Counted from the first letter of the stretch, positions 36,639-47,472 are shown. The stretch is DNA of 47,500 nucleotides from Neocallimastix lanati (nom. inval.) (GCA_016946835.1 JACVTC010000043.1:207501-255000); one strand, 5' to 3'. Made by a program: numbers and translations. Notes: generated by a model from the letters alone, not told the origin.

Positions 36639-37719
36639 GAGTTTATCTTTTGTTTTATGGATAAATTTTTTTTAATATATTAAAGTAATAAAAGTATAAA
36701 ACGTTTAAAATATTAAATATACTTTCTTAACTCGAATATTTATTATGCTTTATTTTTTTTTATACATATATTAAATATTATATTAATATTCTAAAATATA
36801 CTTTTTTTTTTTATTGTTATACATATATATATTTTATTTTTTTTTTTTTAATAATAATAAAAACTATTATTAATTTTAAATCTTGGTACTTTTTTTTTAA
36901 TATATATTATCAAATATAAAGTTTATATGTATCGAAGTGATATATGTATTTATATATAAATATTTTTTTTCTTTATTTTTTGATAATTAATCATATTTAA
37001 AAAAAAAAAATAAAAAATAAAATAAAATAAAATAAAAAAAACTTACTTTTTTTATTTAATTATGTTTAGATTAAAAATTGTACTTGTTTTATTTCATCTA
37101 TTTCTTTAGATTTTTATATACATAATTATTAAACTATTATTTTTTTTTACTTCTTTTTTAAATTTTATTTTTATATTGTTTTATTTTTTTTTTAACTATA
37201 GTAAAAATAATACAAATATATTATATTTGAATAGAGTTATTAATTTTTTTTTTTTTAGATTGAAATACTTTTATCGGTATCTCTCCTTTTAAAATTAAAA
37301 TTATTAAAATAAATTACTTTATAAATAAATTTGTTTATATTAACATTAAATAAATAAATATCATTAATTTGATTGAATTATATTTTGTTGAATTTATATT
37401 TTTTTCTTTATTTTAAATTCTATTTTTTTTTTTTTTTTTTATTTATAAAAAGTACTTCAAGTACTTTCAATTATTTTTATAAACAATTTAATATTAAAAG
37501 AAAAGAATATTATAATACCTATAAAAAACAAAAAAAAATAATTTTTACAAACCAAACACTATTATTTTATTTTTTTTATAAAATTAAAAAAAAAAATTGA
37601 AAAAAAATAAAATAAAATTGAAAATCTTCAAATTTACAAAAAAAAAATATAAAAAAGGGAGAGAGAGAAAAAAAAAATTTAAAAAAAATTAAAAATTAAA
37701 ATTAAAATAAAATAAAATA

Positions 37720-37760
<41 letters not shown>

Positions 37761-38841
37761 AAAATAGAAATTTTTAATATAACAATAATATATAATAATA
37801 ATAAATTTTAATTTTTTTTTTTTTTTTTTTTTTTAATTTATTTAAACCAAAATTATATTAAATAAAATTTTTTATTTTTTTTTAATTTTTTTTTTTTTTT
37901 TTGGAATAAAATATTTTACTATTCATTAAATAATAAAAAATAAATAATTAAATATTAATTTATTAATAAATAGTTATAAATAATTATAATAATAAATAAA
38001 ATAAAAAAAATATATTAATTATTAATATAAATATCCTTAATTATCCAAAAAAAATAATAATAATAATAATGATAATAATAATAAATAAAAATAATTAAAT
38101 AATATAAAGTTTTCTTTTATTTTTATTTTATAATTAAAATAAGTCTTAATAAATTTTATTAATCATTAGTAACTATTTAAATTTAGATTTTAATTATTTA
38201 TTATTATTAATTATTATTTATTTATTTTTTATTTATTATCTATTACTTATTATTTATTTATTATTTATTTATTATTTATTTATTATTTTTTATTCAATTA
38301 TTTATTATTTATTATTTATTATTTATTATTTATTATTTATTATTTATTATTTATTATTTATTATTTATTATTTATTATTTATTATTTATTATTATTATTT
38401 ATTATTTATTATTTATTATTTATTATTTATTATTTATTATTTATTATTTATTATTTATTATTTATTATTTATTATTTATTTATTATCAATACTACAAAAT
38501 TTTAATTATAGAAATAATTTTTTTATCTCTCAATTATTTTATAATATAAAATTAAAATTTTTTTTATTTTTTAATTATATTTTAATTATATATATTTAAT
38601 TATATTTTATTATATACATATTTTTTTTTAATAATTAAAAAATTAAAATTTATTCTAATTAAATTTTTCAAACTAATAAATATATTTAAAGTTTATTCTC
38701 CTGTATATCTTATTAATCATTATAATATATTTTATTCTCATTTTAAAATTTAAATATCATCAATTGAGATTTCTATTTTTTGAAACTTTAAAAAGCTTAA
38801 CTTAAATTTATTTTATTTTTAATTTAATTTAATTTAATTTA
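35936..38841. other. Long AT-rich intergenic region upstream of the homeobox gene
   Basis: No gene is supported over 2.9 kb. It holds long A and T tracts (36,610-36,638; 37,721-37,758; 37,813-37,834), AAAATA and TTTA repeats, a paired AAGTACTT palindrome (37,450-37,466) and the heptanucleotide array at 38,229-38,486. The short open frame at 37,373-37,600 is Phe/Tyr/Lys low complexity. The homeobox promoter should lie in the right part adjoining 35,935. Confidence 0.5.
38229..38486. repeat. TTATTTA heptanucleotide array (left of the retroelement)
   Basis: About 35 copies of a 7-bp unit (TTATTTA/ATTATTT), slightly irregular at both ends. It lies about 360 bp left of the retroelement target site. 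A similar array lies to the right at 45,759-45,950. Confidence 0.88.
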
Positions 38842-38846
38842 GAAAT
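38842..38846. repeat. Left target-site duplication GAAAT
   Basis: GAAAT immediately precedes the 5' LTR. The same five bases follow the 3' LTR at 44865-44869. Five bases is the usual duplication for Ty1/copia integrases. Confidence 0.88.
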
Positions 38847-39097
38847 TGTTAAAAATAAAGTTCAAATAGTATAGTAATTTATATTATATATATTTAAATC
38901 TCTATGTATGTATGTATGTATGTGGCTTAATACATATAATATTATTATGAAGTTATTGTGTAATTGATGTAGTAAAAAACTAATACATGTAATTAGTATA
39001 AAATAAAATAATAATTTAATAATTAAATAAAATAGAACTTAAATAAATAAAAAAAAAAAAATAAAAAAATAAAATAAAATAAAAATAAAAAACAAAA
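38847..39097 (+). repeat. 5' LTR (251 bp)
   Basis: It starts TGTTAAAAATAAAG and ends AACAAAA, with an internal ATGT tetranucleotide run and TATATA stretches that could serve transcription. The right edge is set by the target duplication. The bases GA after it are shared by chance with the other copy, so the edge could shift by up to two bases. The end is not the usual CA. Confidence 0.93.
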
Positions 39098-39116
39098 GAT
39101 TAAGAGTCTCATTAGC
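39098..39116 (+). promoter_or_regulatory. Primer-binding site complementary to the anticodon arm of tRNA-Lys(CUU)
   Basis: GATTAAGAGTCTCATTAGC directly follows the 5' LTR. Its reverse complement contains ATGAGACTCTTAATC, which matches positions about 26-40 of the common eukaryotic tRNA-Lys(CUU), centred on anticodon CTT. There is no TGG start as expected for priming from a tRNA 3' end. Priming from an internally cut tRNA is known for copia (initiator Met fragment). The gag ATG follows after four bases, so the leader is very short. Confidence 0.72.
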
Positions 39117-39120
39117 AGTA

Positions 39121-40161
39121 ATGAGTGAAAAAAGGAATATAACGAATACTGTTGAAGAAACAGTAAATACATTAAACCAAATAAATACAGTAAACATAGC
39201 AAATAAACCAACTACTACAAAACACCTATTAACATCAAATAACTACAGACTATGGTTAACGGATATGGATCTTTTATTAGTTATTAATGATGTTGATGAC
39301 TATGTTTACGAAGAAAAGGTAAAAGTTATAAAGAAAAACAAAATAGCTAAAGAAAATCTAAAGAAATATAAAAAGGTTAGAGGTTGTGATGACCTATATT
39401 ATGAAAAAGACGTCACAAAAGAAATGATAAAGCTAGATTCTTTAGCTAAGCATCTGATAAACAATAGCATATCAGATGAAATCAAAATTAAATTAGATTT
39501 TCAAAGATCTAGTGCCTATCAAATTTGGAACATTTTAAAAGCAAGTAATACTAGATCAAATGAAGAAAGGAAATTAGAATTAAAAAATAAGTTAGAGAAT
39601 ATGAAATATAACAAAGAAAATGATATTTCATTATTTATTGAAGAAATGAACAACATTTTCAATGAATTAAGTAGTCTTGAAATGGAAATCAGCGATGAGA
39701 AGAAATTTGAATATCTTTATCTCGCTCTTCCATATGAAATAACATTGGAAGTTAACATAATGGACCACGATGGGAAATGGGAAGATGTTACCAAATGTCT
39801 AAAAAAGAAGGTCCCTAAGCTAAAATATCTTAAGGAACTTAGAAAAGAAAATAACCACAAGAATAATACAGTAATAAACGTTAACTCAATGACCAAGAAA
39901 AATAGATTCACACCAAGAAACAACAGAGGAAGAAAAAGATGTTATATATGTAACAAGCTAGGACATATAGCACGGGACTGTTGGCATAATGAGAAGAACA
40001 AAAGAAAAAAGAACAATAATATCAAAGCCAACAACGCAAGTATAAACAAAGAGGATGGGTATTGCGAATTTGCTGATGCTCAAATAAGCCTCAAAGATTA
40101 CAATTCAGATGAAGATATCCAATCCTCATACTCCGTTCGACCGAGGCGTGGACGCTACTAA
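39121..40161 (+). CDS. gag: Retrotransposon Gag (nucleocapsid-like) polyprotein
   Basis: Gag builds the virus-like particle and packages element RNA. The frame has 346 residues. The start region TKHLLTSNNYRLWLTDMDLLL (about 33-53) is the usual copia-type gag opening (L..xNY..W). A UBN2/retrotran-gag-like helical region follows, with KIKLDFQRSSAYQIWNIL and NEERKLELKNKLENM. A CCHC zinc knuckle, CYICNKLGHIARDC, lies at about 274-287 and should bind RNA. The frame ends with TAA at 40159-40161, overlapping the pol frame by about 75 nt. Its last codons (CGA CCG AGG CGT GGA CGC) are unusually G/C-rich for this genome. No separate Gag start other than 39121 is evident. Confidence 0.93.
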   Translation: MSEKRNITNTVEETVNTLNQINTVNIANKPTTTKHLLTSNNYRLWLTDMDLLLVINDVDDYVYEEKVKVIKKNKIAKENLKKYKKVRGCDDLYYEKDVTKEMIKLDSLAKHLINNSISDEIKIKLDFQRSSAYQIWNILKASNTRSNEERKLELKNKLENMKYNKENDISLFIEEMNNIFNELSSLEMEISDEKKFEYLYLALPYEITLEVNIMDHDGKWEDVTKCLKKKVPKLKYLKELRKENNHKNNTVINVNSMTKKNRFTPRNNRGRKRCYICNKLGHIARDCWHNEKNKRKKNNNIKANNASINKEDGYCEFADAQISLKDYNSDEDIQSSYSVRPRRGRY

Positions 40162-43100
40162 AGCAGAAAATAACATGCCGAGACAAAACCTCAGTTATTA
40201 TGTGACTGCCCCGTCAACTAAAGCGAAGCTACCAAGTAATATAGTCAGTTGGACAATTGACTCCGGAGCCACCTATCACATGACAAATGCATTATCAAGT
40301 TTAATAGATAAGATAAGGTGTGAAGAAATTATCCAATTCGCTGACGGAGGTACAGTTACTGCTACGTACAAAGGTACGTACGTAGGCTATATTAACAATA
40401 ATGAAATTACATTACGAAATGTATTATATATTCCTAAATTCAAAAGAAGTTTGTTGTCAATAGACAACTTAAGTGAAGAAGGTTATAAAACAATATTTTA
40501 CAATTTTAATAATAAAAATTTAGTTACCATTTACAACAAAGAAGGCGAAAGGATATTTACTACCAAATCTAATAAATCCAAAATATATAAAGTATGGACT
40601 TTCAAAAATAAAATAGAATATAATAGGGACAACAACAAAAAGACTATTACATGTGACAATATTATAAAAGCTTTTAACACAGAAAACATGGAGCTATGGC
40701 ACCGCCGTCTTGGCCACTTTTATATAGATAACATTAAGGAAAAATTAAATAATATAAACATACAAAATAAATGTATAATATGTGCGTCCAAGATGAGAAA
40801 TAAACCTTATAACAAAGCAAGAAACAAATCAAAAGAGCCGTTTGAACTTATACATATGGATACAGTGTCATCCCTAGATAGCTCCATATATGGAAATAAA
40901 TATTTCTTAAGTATATTAGATGATTATACCAGGTACGGATGGGTCTTTTTTATGAACTCAAAAGCCGAAGTGTTCAATATTTTCAGAAAATGGTATAAGA
41001 AAGTCACCAACATTTTCAACAAAAATATTAAATATATACGAACCGACAATGGTACTGAGTTTACAAATAATAACTTTAGGGAATTTTGTGAAGAAAATGG
41101 TATTGAACAACAATTTTCAATACCTTACAACCCACAGCAAAACGGAAGAGCCGAACGTTTTCAAGAAACCCTCATTTATAACGCCACCGCCATGCTCAAA
41201 GACGGTAAGCTAAATCATAAATATTGGGAAGATGCTGTAAGGACAGCAAATTACATTCATAATAGGTTACCACATAATGGTAACAACAACAAAGTGCCTT
41301 TTGAGGAATTATATCAAGAAAAGGTCGATTATGAAAAGTTTAGAGTATTTGGTTGCCAAGTTTACTTTTATATCCCAAAACAATTTAGGCGAAAATTCAA
41401 CGGAACCTCCCTTCCTGGAATATTTTTAGGATATGATGATAAAAATCCAACAGCCTACATAATATATGATACTACAAATAATAAAATAGTCCTTTCAAGG
41501 ACAGTTGAATTCTTCGAAGATACCCCTGGTAATATTTCCGCACCTTCTACAAGACCAGAAATATATAACTTTGAGGTTAATATGGAAGAATACGATGAAA
41601 ATAACAAAAATACAGTATTACTCCAAGACTATAATAACAAAAATAAGGAACATGAAAATAAAGAGACAACAGAAAATAGAGAAGAAAATAAAAATAATAA
41701 CAATATAAATAATAATGATAACTTAAATAATTTAAATAATAATTATTTAGAAAATAATAATTTAAATAATAATAATAATATAAATAATAATTATCCAAAT
41801 GATAATAATTTAAATAAATATAATTTTAATAAAAATTATTTAAATGATAATAATATTAATTTTACTTATAGTCCTAATCCAAATAAAAATTTTCCCCAAT
41901 CAACCAATATAATTGACCCATATAAAAATTATAATAATTATAATATTTTACCTTTAAATAATTTAAATAGTAATATAAGTAGCAATTTACCTTTTGCAGA
42001 AAACTTAAATCCGGCCATTTACAATTATAATGCTGGATTTATAAATCCTAATTTAAATTATTTAAATAAAAATAATTATATTCAAAATGAAAATTATAAT
42101 AATTTTCTAAATGAATATAAGGGTCATTTATATTTAAATGATAATAATTTAAATAATAATTATATTAATAAAATTATAAATTATGAAAATAATGCTCAAA
42201 ATTCATCAAATTCAGGAAATTTAAACAATAAAAATTCAGAAGATAATTCTCAAGGTAAATATAATTTAATTAACAACATAAACAATAAAAATGATAAAAT
42301 GGAACAATCCATACATAATTCAAATTGTAATGATAACGTTATGAATGGAAATTCAAGTTCCATTGATAATAATTATGTAAAAAATAATTATATTCCAAAT
42401 AATAATTTATATAAAAATAATTTTAATACAAAAATGAGAATTAATAATTTATATGATGGTCAGTCGAATATGAACGATGTCCAACGTATAAATAATAATT
42501 CAAATATAAACAATGAATTAAATTCAAATATAAATAAAGAATTAAATTCAAATATAAAAAATGAATTAAATTCAAATGTAAACAAAGAATTAAATTCAAA
42601 TGTAAACAAAGAATTAAATTCAAAAGTAAACAAAGAATTAAATTCAAATATAAATAATGAATTAAATTCAAATGTAAACAAAGAATTAAATTCAAATGTA
42701 AACAAAGAATTAAATTCAAATGAAAATAAAGAATTAAATTCAAATGAAAATAAAGAATTAAATAAATTAGATATGAATAATAAATCAAATAATTCTACAA
42801 TATCAAATATTAATAATGATAAAGAAACACCAGATAAAACAAATAATAAGAAAACAAGTAAACGTAAAGGAAAGAGAAAACTTGATTCAGAAACAAAACC
42901 TGAATCAAAGAAATTAAAATCATCAAATTTAAAGGACAAGAACGTTAAACGGAAAGGTAAGAGAAAACTTGATTCTGAATTAAAACCAGAATCAAAGAAA
43001 ATAAAATCATTTGATTTAATGGATATAATAGAAGATAATTTTTCTTTATTATCTACAAAGGAGGAGCTGTGTGAACCCTATAATTATCCTGATATATTCA

Positions 43101-44590
43101 ATAAAATTGATAAAAATGAATGGTTACAAGCAGTCAAGGAGGAATTAAACAGCATGAAAAACTTAAAAGTTTATAAGAAAGTTGATAGGGTACCCAAGGG
43201 TAGTAATATAATAACACCAAAGTGGGTGTTCAGATACAAATATAATTCAGACAATAGTATAAATAAAAGAAAAGCAAGACTGGTAGCCAGAGGTTTTACA
43301 CAAAAACAAGGCATTGATTATAATGAGACGTTCTCGCCCACATTGAAACAGGACTCTTTGAGAATAGCAACTGCTATTGCATCAGCCAATAACTTTAATA
43401 TATATCAAATTGATATAAAATCAGCCTATCTAAACGCTACACTAAACGAAGATGTTTATATGGAAATTCCAGAAGGTGCTGAAGATTATAAAAATGGCTA
43501 TTGGAAACTAAATAAAGCCTTGTACGGTTTGAAACAGTCTGGTCGTCTGTGGAACGAGACTTTAAATGAAAAACTTATAAATATTGGTTTTAATAGACTT
43601 CGAAGTGAACCATGCATTTACGTTAAAATGAATGATCGGAATAAAATTATTTGTCTTCTTACAGTTTATGTAGATGATATATTATTAACAGGTAATGAAC
43701 ATGAAGTTTATAAAACAAAACATTTACTAAAAAATTATTTTAACATAACTGATATAGGTCCTGTGGATACAATCATTGGCGTTAAATTTATAAAAGAAAA
43801 GGACGGCTATCTATTGCAACAACATAAATATCTAGAGAATATATTAAGAAAATTTGATATAGATAAGTATAAAATATCTTCAAATATGATACCAGAAGAA
43901 AATGAAGAATTAAGAAAAAGAAAATTCAATATCACGAAATACCAACAAGCTATAGGTAGTTTATTATATCTCGCGATATGTACTAGACCGGATATCTTAT
44001 TTCCTGTGAATAAAGCTTCCAGAAAAGCCAAAGATCCAAATTATGAAGATTGGTATAATGTCATCAAAATATTTAGATACCTCAAGGGAAAACCTAATTA
44101 TGGTTTAAGGTATTCAGGAAACTTAAAATTAAATGTTTATGTAGATGCAGATTACGGAGGAGATGTAGAGTCTAGAAAATCTACTACGGGTTATATAATT
44201 AAAATAGGTTCAGGACCTACCTCATGGTATTCAAAATTACAACACTGTGTATCTGTATCTTCTGCCGAAAGTGAATATTATGGAATAAATGAATGCGCTA
44301 GACATTGCTTGTGGTATGAAAATGTATTAAATGAATTAAAATTAAATTGTAATTGTATAACAATAAATGTAGATAATAAAGCTGCCATTTATAATTGCGA
44401 AAATGAAACTATTAACCCAAGATCTAGACACATAGACATAAAATATCACCACACAAGAGATCTTATTAAAGAAAATAAAATAAAACTAAAATATATAAAG
44501 TCTGAAGATAATCTAGCCGATGGTTTTACAAAGTATCTTAATACATATCTATTAAATAAATTTAGAGATTCTATTATGGTGAAGTGTTAG
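40109..44590 (+). CDS. pol: Retrotransposon Pol: protease, integrase, reverse transcriptase, RNase H
   Basis: The open frame begins at about 40,087 and is probably entered by +1 frameshift from gag, so the ATG at 40109 may not be used. Residues counted from 40109: protease WTIDSGA (Asp near 51); LWHRRLGH and CIICASK of the integrase zinc region (about 196-225); integrase core DDE in HMDTV (about 251), RTDNG (about 313) and NGRAERF (about 349); the C-terminal FGCQVYFY...FLGYD region; an Asn-rich linker (about 490-985); reverse transcriptase KARLVARGFTQ, QIDIKSAYLN and YVDDILLTG (1189-1190 are the Asp pair); RNase H VDADYGG, SSAESEYY, VDNKAA and RSRHIDIKYH. The linker holds ten 8-residue repeats and a duplicated basic segment resembling a bipartite nuclear signal. 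No stops or frameshifts interrupt it. Confidence 0.95.
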   Translation: MKISNPHTPFDRGVDATKAENNMPRQNLSYYVTAPSTKAKLPSNIVSWTIDSGATYHMTNALSSLIDKIRCEEIIQFADGGTVTATYKGTYVGYINNNEITLRNVLYIPKFKRSLLSIDNLSEEGYKTIFYNFNNKNLVTIYNKEGERIFTTKSNKSKIYKVWTFKNKIEYNRDNNKKTITCDNIIKAFNTENMELWHRRLGHFYIDNIKEKLNNINIQNKCIICASKMRNKPYNKARNKSKEPFELIHMDTVSSLDSSIYGNKYFLSILDDYTRYGWVFFMNSKAEVFNIFRKWYKKVTNIFNKNIKYIRTDNGTEFTNNNFREFCEENGIEQQFSIPYNPQQNGRAERFQETLIYNATAMLKDGKLNHKYWEDAVRTANYIHNRLPHNGNNNKVPFEELYQEKVDYEKFRVFGCQVYFYIPKQFRRKFNGTSLPGIFLGYDDKNPTAYIIYDTTNNKIVLSRTVEFFEDTPGNISAPSTRPEIYNFEVNMEEYDENNKNTVLLQDYNNKNKEHENKETTENREENKNNNNINNNDNLNNLNNNYLENNNLNNNNNINNNYPNDNNLNKYNFNKNYLNDNNINFTYSPNPNKNFPQSTNIIDPYKNYNNYNILPLNNLNSNISSNLPFAENLNPAIYNYNAGFINPNLNYLNKNNYIQNENYNNFLNEYKGHLYLNDNNLNNNYINKIINYENNAQNSSNSGNLNNKNSEDNSQGKYNLINNINNKNDKMEQSIHNSNCNDNVMNGNSSSIDNNYVKNNYIPNNNLYKNNFNTKMRINNLYDGQSNMNDVQRINNNSNINNELNSNINKELNSNIKNELNSNVNKELNSNVNKELNSKVNKELNSNINNELNSNVNKELNSNVNKELNSNENKELNSNENKELNKLDMNNKSNNSTISNINNDKETPDKTNNKKTSKRKGKRKLDSETKPESKKLKSSNLKDKNVKRKGKRKLDSELKPESKKIKSFDLMDIIEDNFSLLSTKEELCEPYNYPDIFNKIDKNEWLQAVKEELNSMKNLKVYKKVDRVPKGSNIITPKWVFRYKYNSDNSINKRKARLVARGFTQKQGIDYNETFSPTLKQDSLRIATAIASANNFNIYQIDIKSAYLNATLNEDVYMEIPEGAEDYKNGYWKLNKALYGLKQSGRLWNETLNEKLINIGFNRLRSEPCIYVKMNDRNKIICLLTVYVDDILLTGNEHEVYKTKHLLKNYFNITDIGPVDTIIGVKFIKEKDGYLLQQHKYLENILRKFDIDKYKISSNMIPEENEELRKRKFNITKYQQAIGSLLYLAICTRPDILFPVNKASRKAKDPNYEDWYNVIKIFRYLKGKPNYGLRYSGNLKLNVYVDADYGGDVESRKSTTGYIIKIGSGPTSWYSKLQHCVSVSSAESEYYGINECARHCLWYENVLNELKLNCNCITINVDNKAAIYNCENETINPRSRHIDIKYHHTRDLIKENKIKLKYIKSEDNLADGFTKYLNTYLLNKFRDSIMVKC
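40141..40147 (+). promoter_or_regulatory. Candidate +1 ribosomal frameshift site
   Basis: In the gag frame this reads CCG AGG C. Slipping one base forward gives CGA GGC and enters the pol frame. The last four bases AGGC equal those of the Ty1 heptamer CTTAGGC, where a slow AGG codon causes the slip. It lies within the only window (about 40,087-40,161) in which both frames are open. Function is inferred. Confidence 0.55.
42515..42767 (+). repeat. 24-bp coding minisatellite in Pol linker
   Basis: Ten tandem 24-bp units plus a partial unit encode ELNSN(V/I/E)NK. It lies in the linker between integrase and reverse transcriptase, keeps frame, and varies at few positions. Confidence 0.92.
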
Positions 44591-44605
44591 TCACAATTGA
44601 ACTTT

Positions 44606-44613
44606 AGGAGGAG
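44606..44613 (+). promoter_or_regulatory. Polypurine tract
   Basis: AGGAGGAG lies immediately before the TG of the 3' LTR, the expected place for the plus-strand DNA primer. It stands out because G-rich purine runs are almost absent elsewhere. Confidence 0.88.
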
Positions 44614-44864
44614 TGTTAAAAATAAAGTTCAAATAGTATAGTAATTTATATTATATATATTTAAATCTCTATGTATGTATGTATGTATGTGGCTTAATAC
44701 ATATAATATTATTATGAAGTTATTGTGTAATTGATGTAGTAAAAAACTAATACATGTAATTAGTATAAAATAAAATAATAATTTAATAATTAAATAAAAT
44801 AGAACTTAAATAAATAAAAAAAAAAAAATAAAAAAATAAAATAAAATAAAAATAAAAAACAAAA
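44614..44864 (+). repeat. 3' LTR (251 bp)
   Basis: Same length as the 5' LTR and, by eye, identical over its whole length, including the A tract and the ATGT run. Such identity indicates recent insertion, because both LTRs are copied from one template. Confidence 0.94.
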
Positions 44865-44869
44865 GAAAT
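44865..44869. repeat. Right target-site duplication GAAAT
   Basis: Matches the five bases before the 5' LTR, confirming both outer boundaries of the element. Confidence 0.88.
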
Positions 44870-45758
44870 GATGATCCTATCTATAATAAAATTTTATTTT
44901 ATTTGATTTTTAATTATAATTTAAGATGGATATAATTTAAATAGAACCATTTAATCATTTATAGTACAATATATTGGTATAGGTAATTTCATTTATAGTT
45001 CATATATTATTTAATTTATTTTAGTATATTATATTAAATCATTCTTTTTATCTTCTTTATGTAAGTATATATTGACATATTAATAAAATATATTTTAATT
45101 AAAAAATTAATTATTAAAAAATAAGAAAGAGTTTAAATATATTAATAAATAAAGTTTAAATTTATTTTAATATATTTAAGGATGATATTAAAAATTATTT
45201 TAATTTCTTAAATTGACTATATATTACATTATATTTATATTATATTTAATTTAAAATAGATACCCTATTTATATTATATGCTATTCAATTTATATTCTAT
45301 TTGTTTATATAATTAAAAAAATAAATAAAACATTTTCTATAAAAGTTATTTATTATTTAATTCTATTTAATTAATTCATAATACAGATTGAAATTTAGAC
45401 TTTAAAAAAAAAAACATAGGTCGAATCAAATAAATAGAAAAAAAAATAAAATAAAATTGATATATATTATTTGATATATATAATATATGTGAGATTTTAT
45501 TTTATATTTATATTTTTATTGTTTTTTTTTTTTTATTTTTTTTTATTTTGTTTTGTTTTGTTTAATTTTTTTTTATTTTAATATTTATTTTAATTTATTT
45601 TATTTTATATATTTTTCTATTTCAATTAACAAATTAATATATGAATAAGTTTAATCAAAAATATATTAATATTTAATAGTGATAATAAATAAATTTTATT
45701 ATTATATTAAATGTATTACACTTGAAAACAATAAAAAATAAAATTTTATTATTGATTA

Positions 45759-45950
45759 TTTATTATTTAATTATTTATTATTTATTTATTTATTATTTAT
45801 TATTTATTATTTATTATTTATTTATTTATTATTTATTATTTATTATTTATTATTTATTATTTTTATTTATTATTTATTATTTATTATTTATTATTTATTA
45901 TTTATTATCAATTTTTTATTTAATTATTTATTATTTATTTATTATTTATT
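45759..45950. repeat. TTATTTA heptanucleotide array (right of the retroelement)
   Basis: The same 7-bp unit as the array at 38,229-38,486, with a few 4-bp TTTA insertions. It lies about 890 bp right of the retroelement. Confidence 0.85.
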
Positions 45951-46920
45951 ATTCATATTTTTATATTATCTAAAAGTTATTTTTAAATATAAATATTTTT
46001 TATATTTTAAAATTTTTTTCTTAATAATTTATTAAATATTTATTTATTAATTATTATTTAAAAATTCATTTAATAATATTAATTTCTTTATAAAGGATCA
46101 AATTAATAAAAATTTTTCATTAATAAAATAAATTAAGCAAATTAATATTCCATATATATAATTCATATTTAATAATAATAATAATTAATAAAAAAAATAA
46201 AATATTTCAAAAAATAATTATGATGAAAATAATAATGAATATTAATAATAGTATAATTTTAATATTATAATTAAACTTTATTATCACAGAATTTCAATTT
46301 CAAACCAAAAAGAAAAGCTATCAATGGGTAATAAAATAATAATAATTGATAAAAATATCAACAAATAATGATAACACATCAAAAAAAAAAAAAAAAAATA
46401 GATAAATGAATATTAAATAATATATGAAATAATTATATAAAAAAAATTAAATCATACAATAATTAAAAAAAAATAATAATAATAAAATAAAAAAAAATGA
46501 ACTTATTACTAATTAAATAACAATTTAGAAATAAAATAAAAAATTGATTTGACTTTTAAATTAAAGTATAATGAAATTAATAAAAATAAAATAAAATAAA
46601 ATAAAATAAAAGAAAGTTTTGGTATTTATTAGTAGTTAAGGTTAAGGATTGAATTTTAAATACTAAAAAGAAAATATAAATAATCAATAATAATATTTGA
46701 AATAAAAAACAGAAAAAATTAAAAATCTAAAAAATTATAATTAAAAATTACAAAAATAATAATAATAATAAACATTATTTTAATTAATATCAATTACCAA
46801 AATTGACTCTTACTGATATATAAATATATATAACAATAATTTTTTTTTATTTATTTTCTAAAAATAATAACTCTGCATATATTTTCTACCCAAGGAATAT
46901 CCCATAAATATTGTATTAAA

Positions 46921-46955
<35 letters not shown>

Positions 46956-47390
46956 ATTGATAATAAAAATTAATAATGAGTAATAATGAATTTTTCATTA
47001 AAACTAAAATGTATTGAAACAATATAAGATAGAGAAAACCAAATTTATTATCATAATTAATTATTAATAATTATAAAAATTTTAAAAATAGATGTTTAAA
47101 TCAAACTTTTTCGGTTTTATATATATTCATATATTCATTAAACCATGTGAAAAATATTATAGATTAAAATTTTAATTTATTTTAGAAAAAAATATCATAT
47201 TAAAAAAAATAATAATTGTTTATTTTTTTTTTTTATTTATATATATATATCGATGATAAATTCATAAATAATAACTTAAAAAAAAAAATTCATAAATAAT
47301 AATTTAAAAAAAAAATAATATTAATAAAAAATGAACAAAAAATAAAATTTTATATTTTGGTTGGATTTATTACATTTCTTTATTTATAAA

Positions 47391-47393
47391 CAT

Positions 47394-47472
<79 letters not shown>

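Larger units (their letters stand above)
38847..44864 (+). mobile_element. Complete Ty1/copia LTR retrotransposon
   Basis: The element is 6018 bp: a 251-bp LTR at each end, identical by eye, flanked by GAAAT. Between them are a primer-binding site (39098), gag (39121-40161), pol in the +1 frame to 44590, and a polypurine tract (44606-44613). Domain order protease, integrase, reverse transcriptase, RNase H defines the copia group (Pseudoviridae-type) and rules out gypsy. Both frames are open and all main catalytic residues are present, so it looks recently inserted and potentially active. Enzymatic parts are less A/T-rich than the host genes, except for an Asn-rich linker between integrase and reverse transcriptase. 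Confidence 0.96.

Noticed and set aside
38229-38486. CRISPR-like or telomeric array
   Set aside because: The unit is 7 bp without spacers and is pure A/T, so it is a simple repeat and not CRISPR or a TTAGGG-type telomere.
45722-45973. 83-codon Ile/Tyr/Leu frame
   Set aside because: Produced by the heptanucleotide TTATTTA array, which has no stop in this frame.
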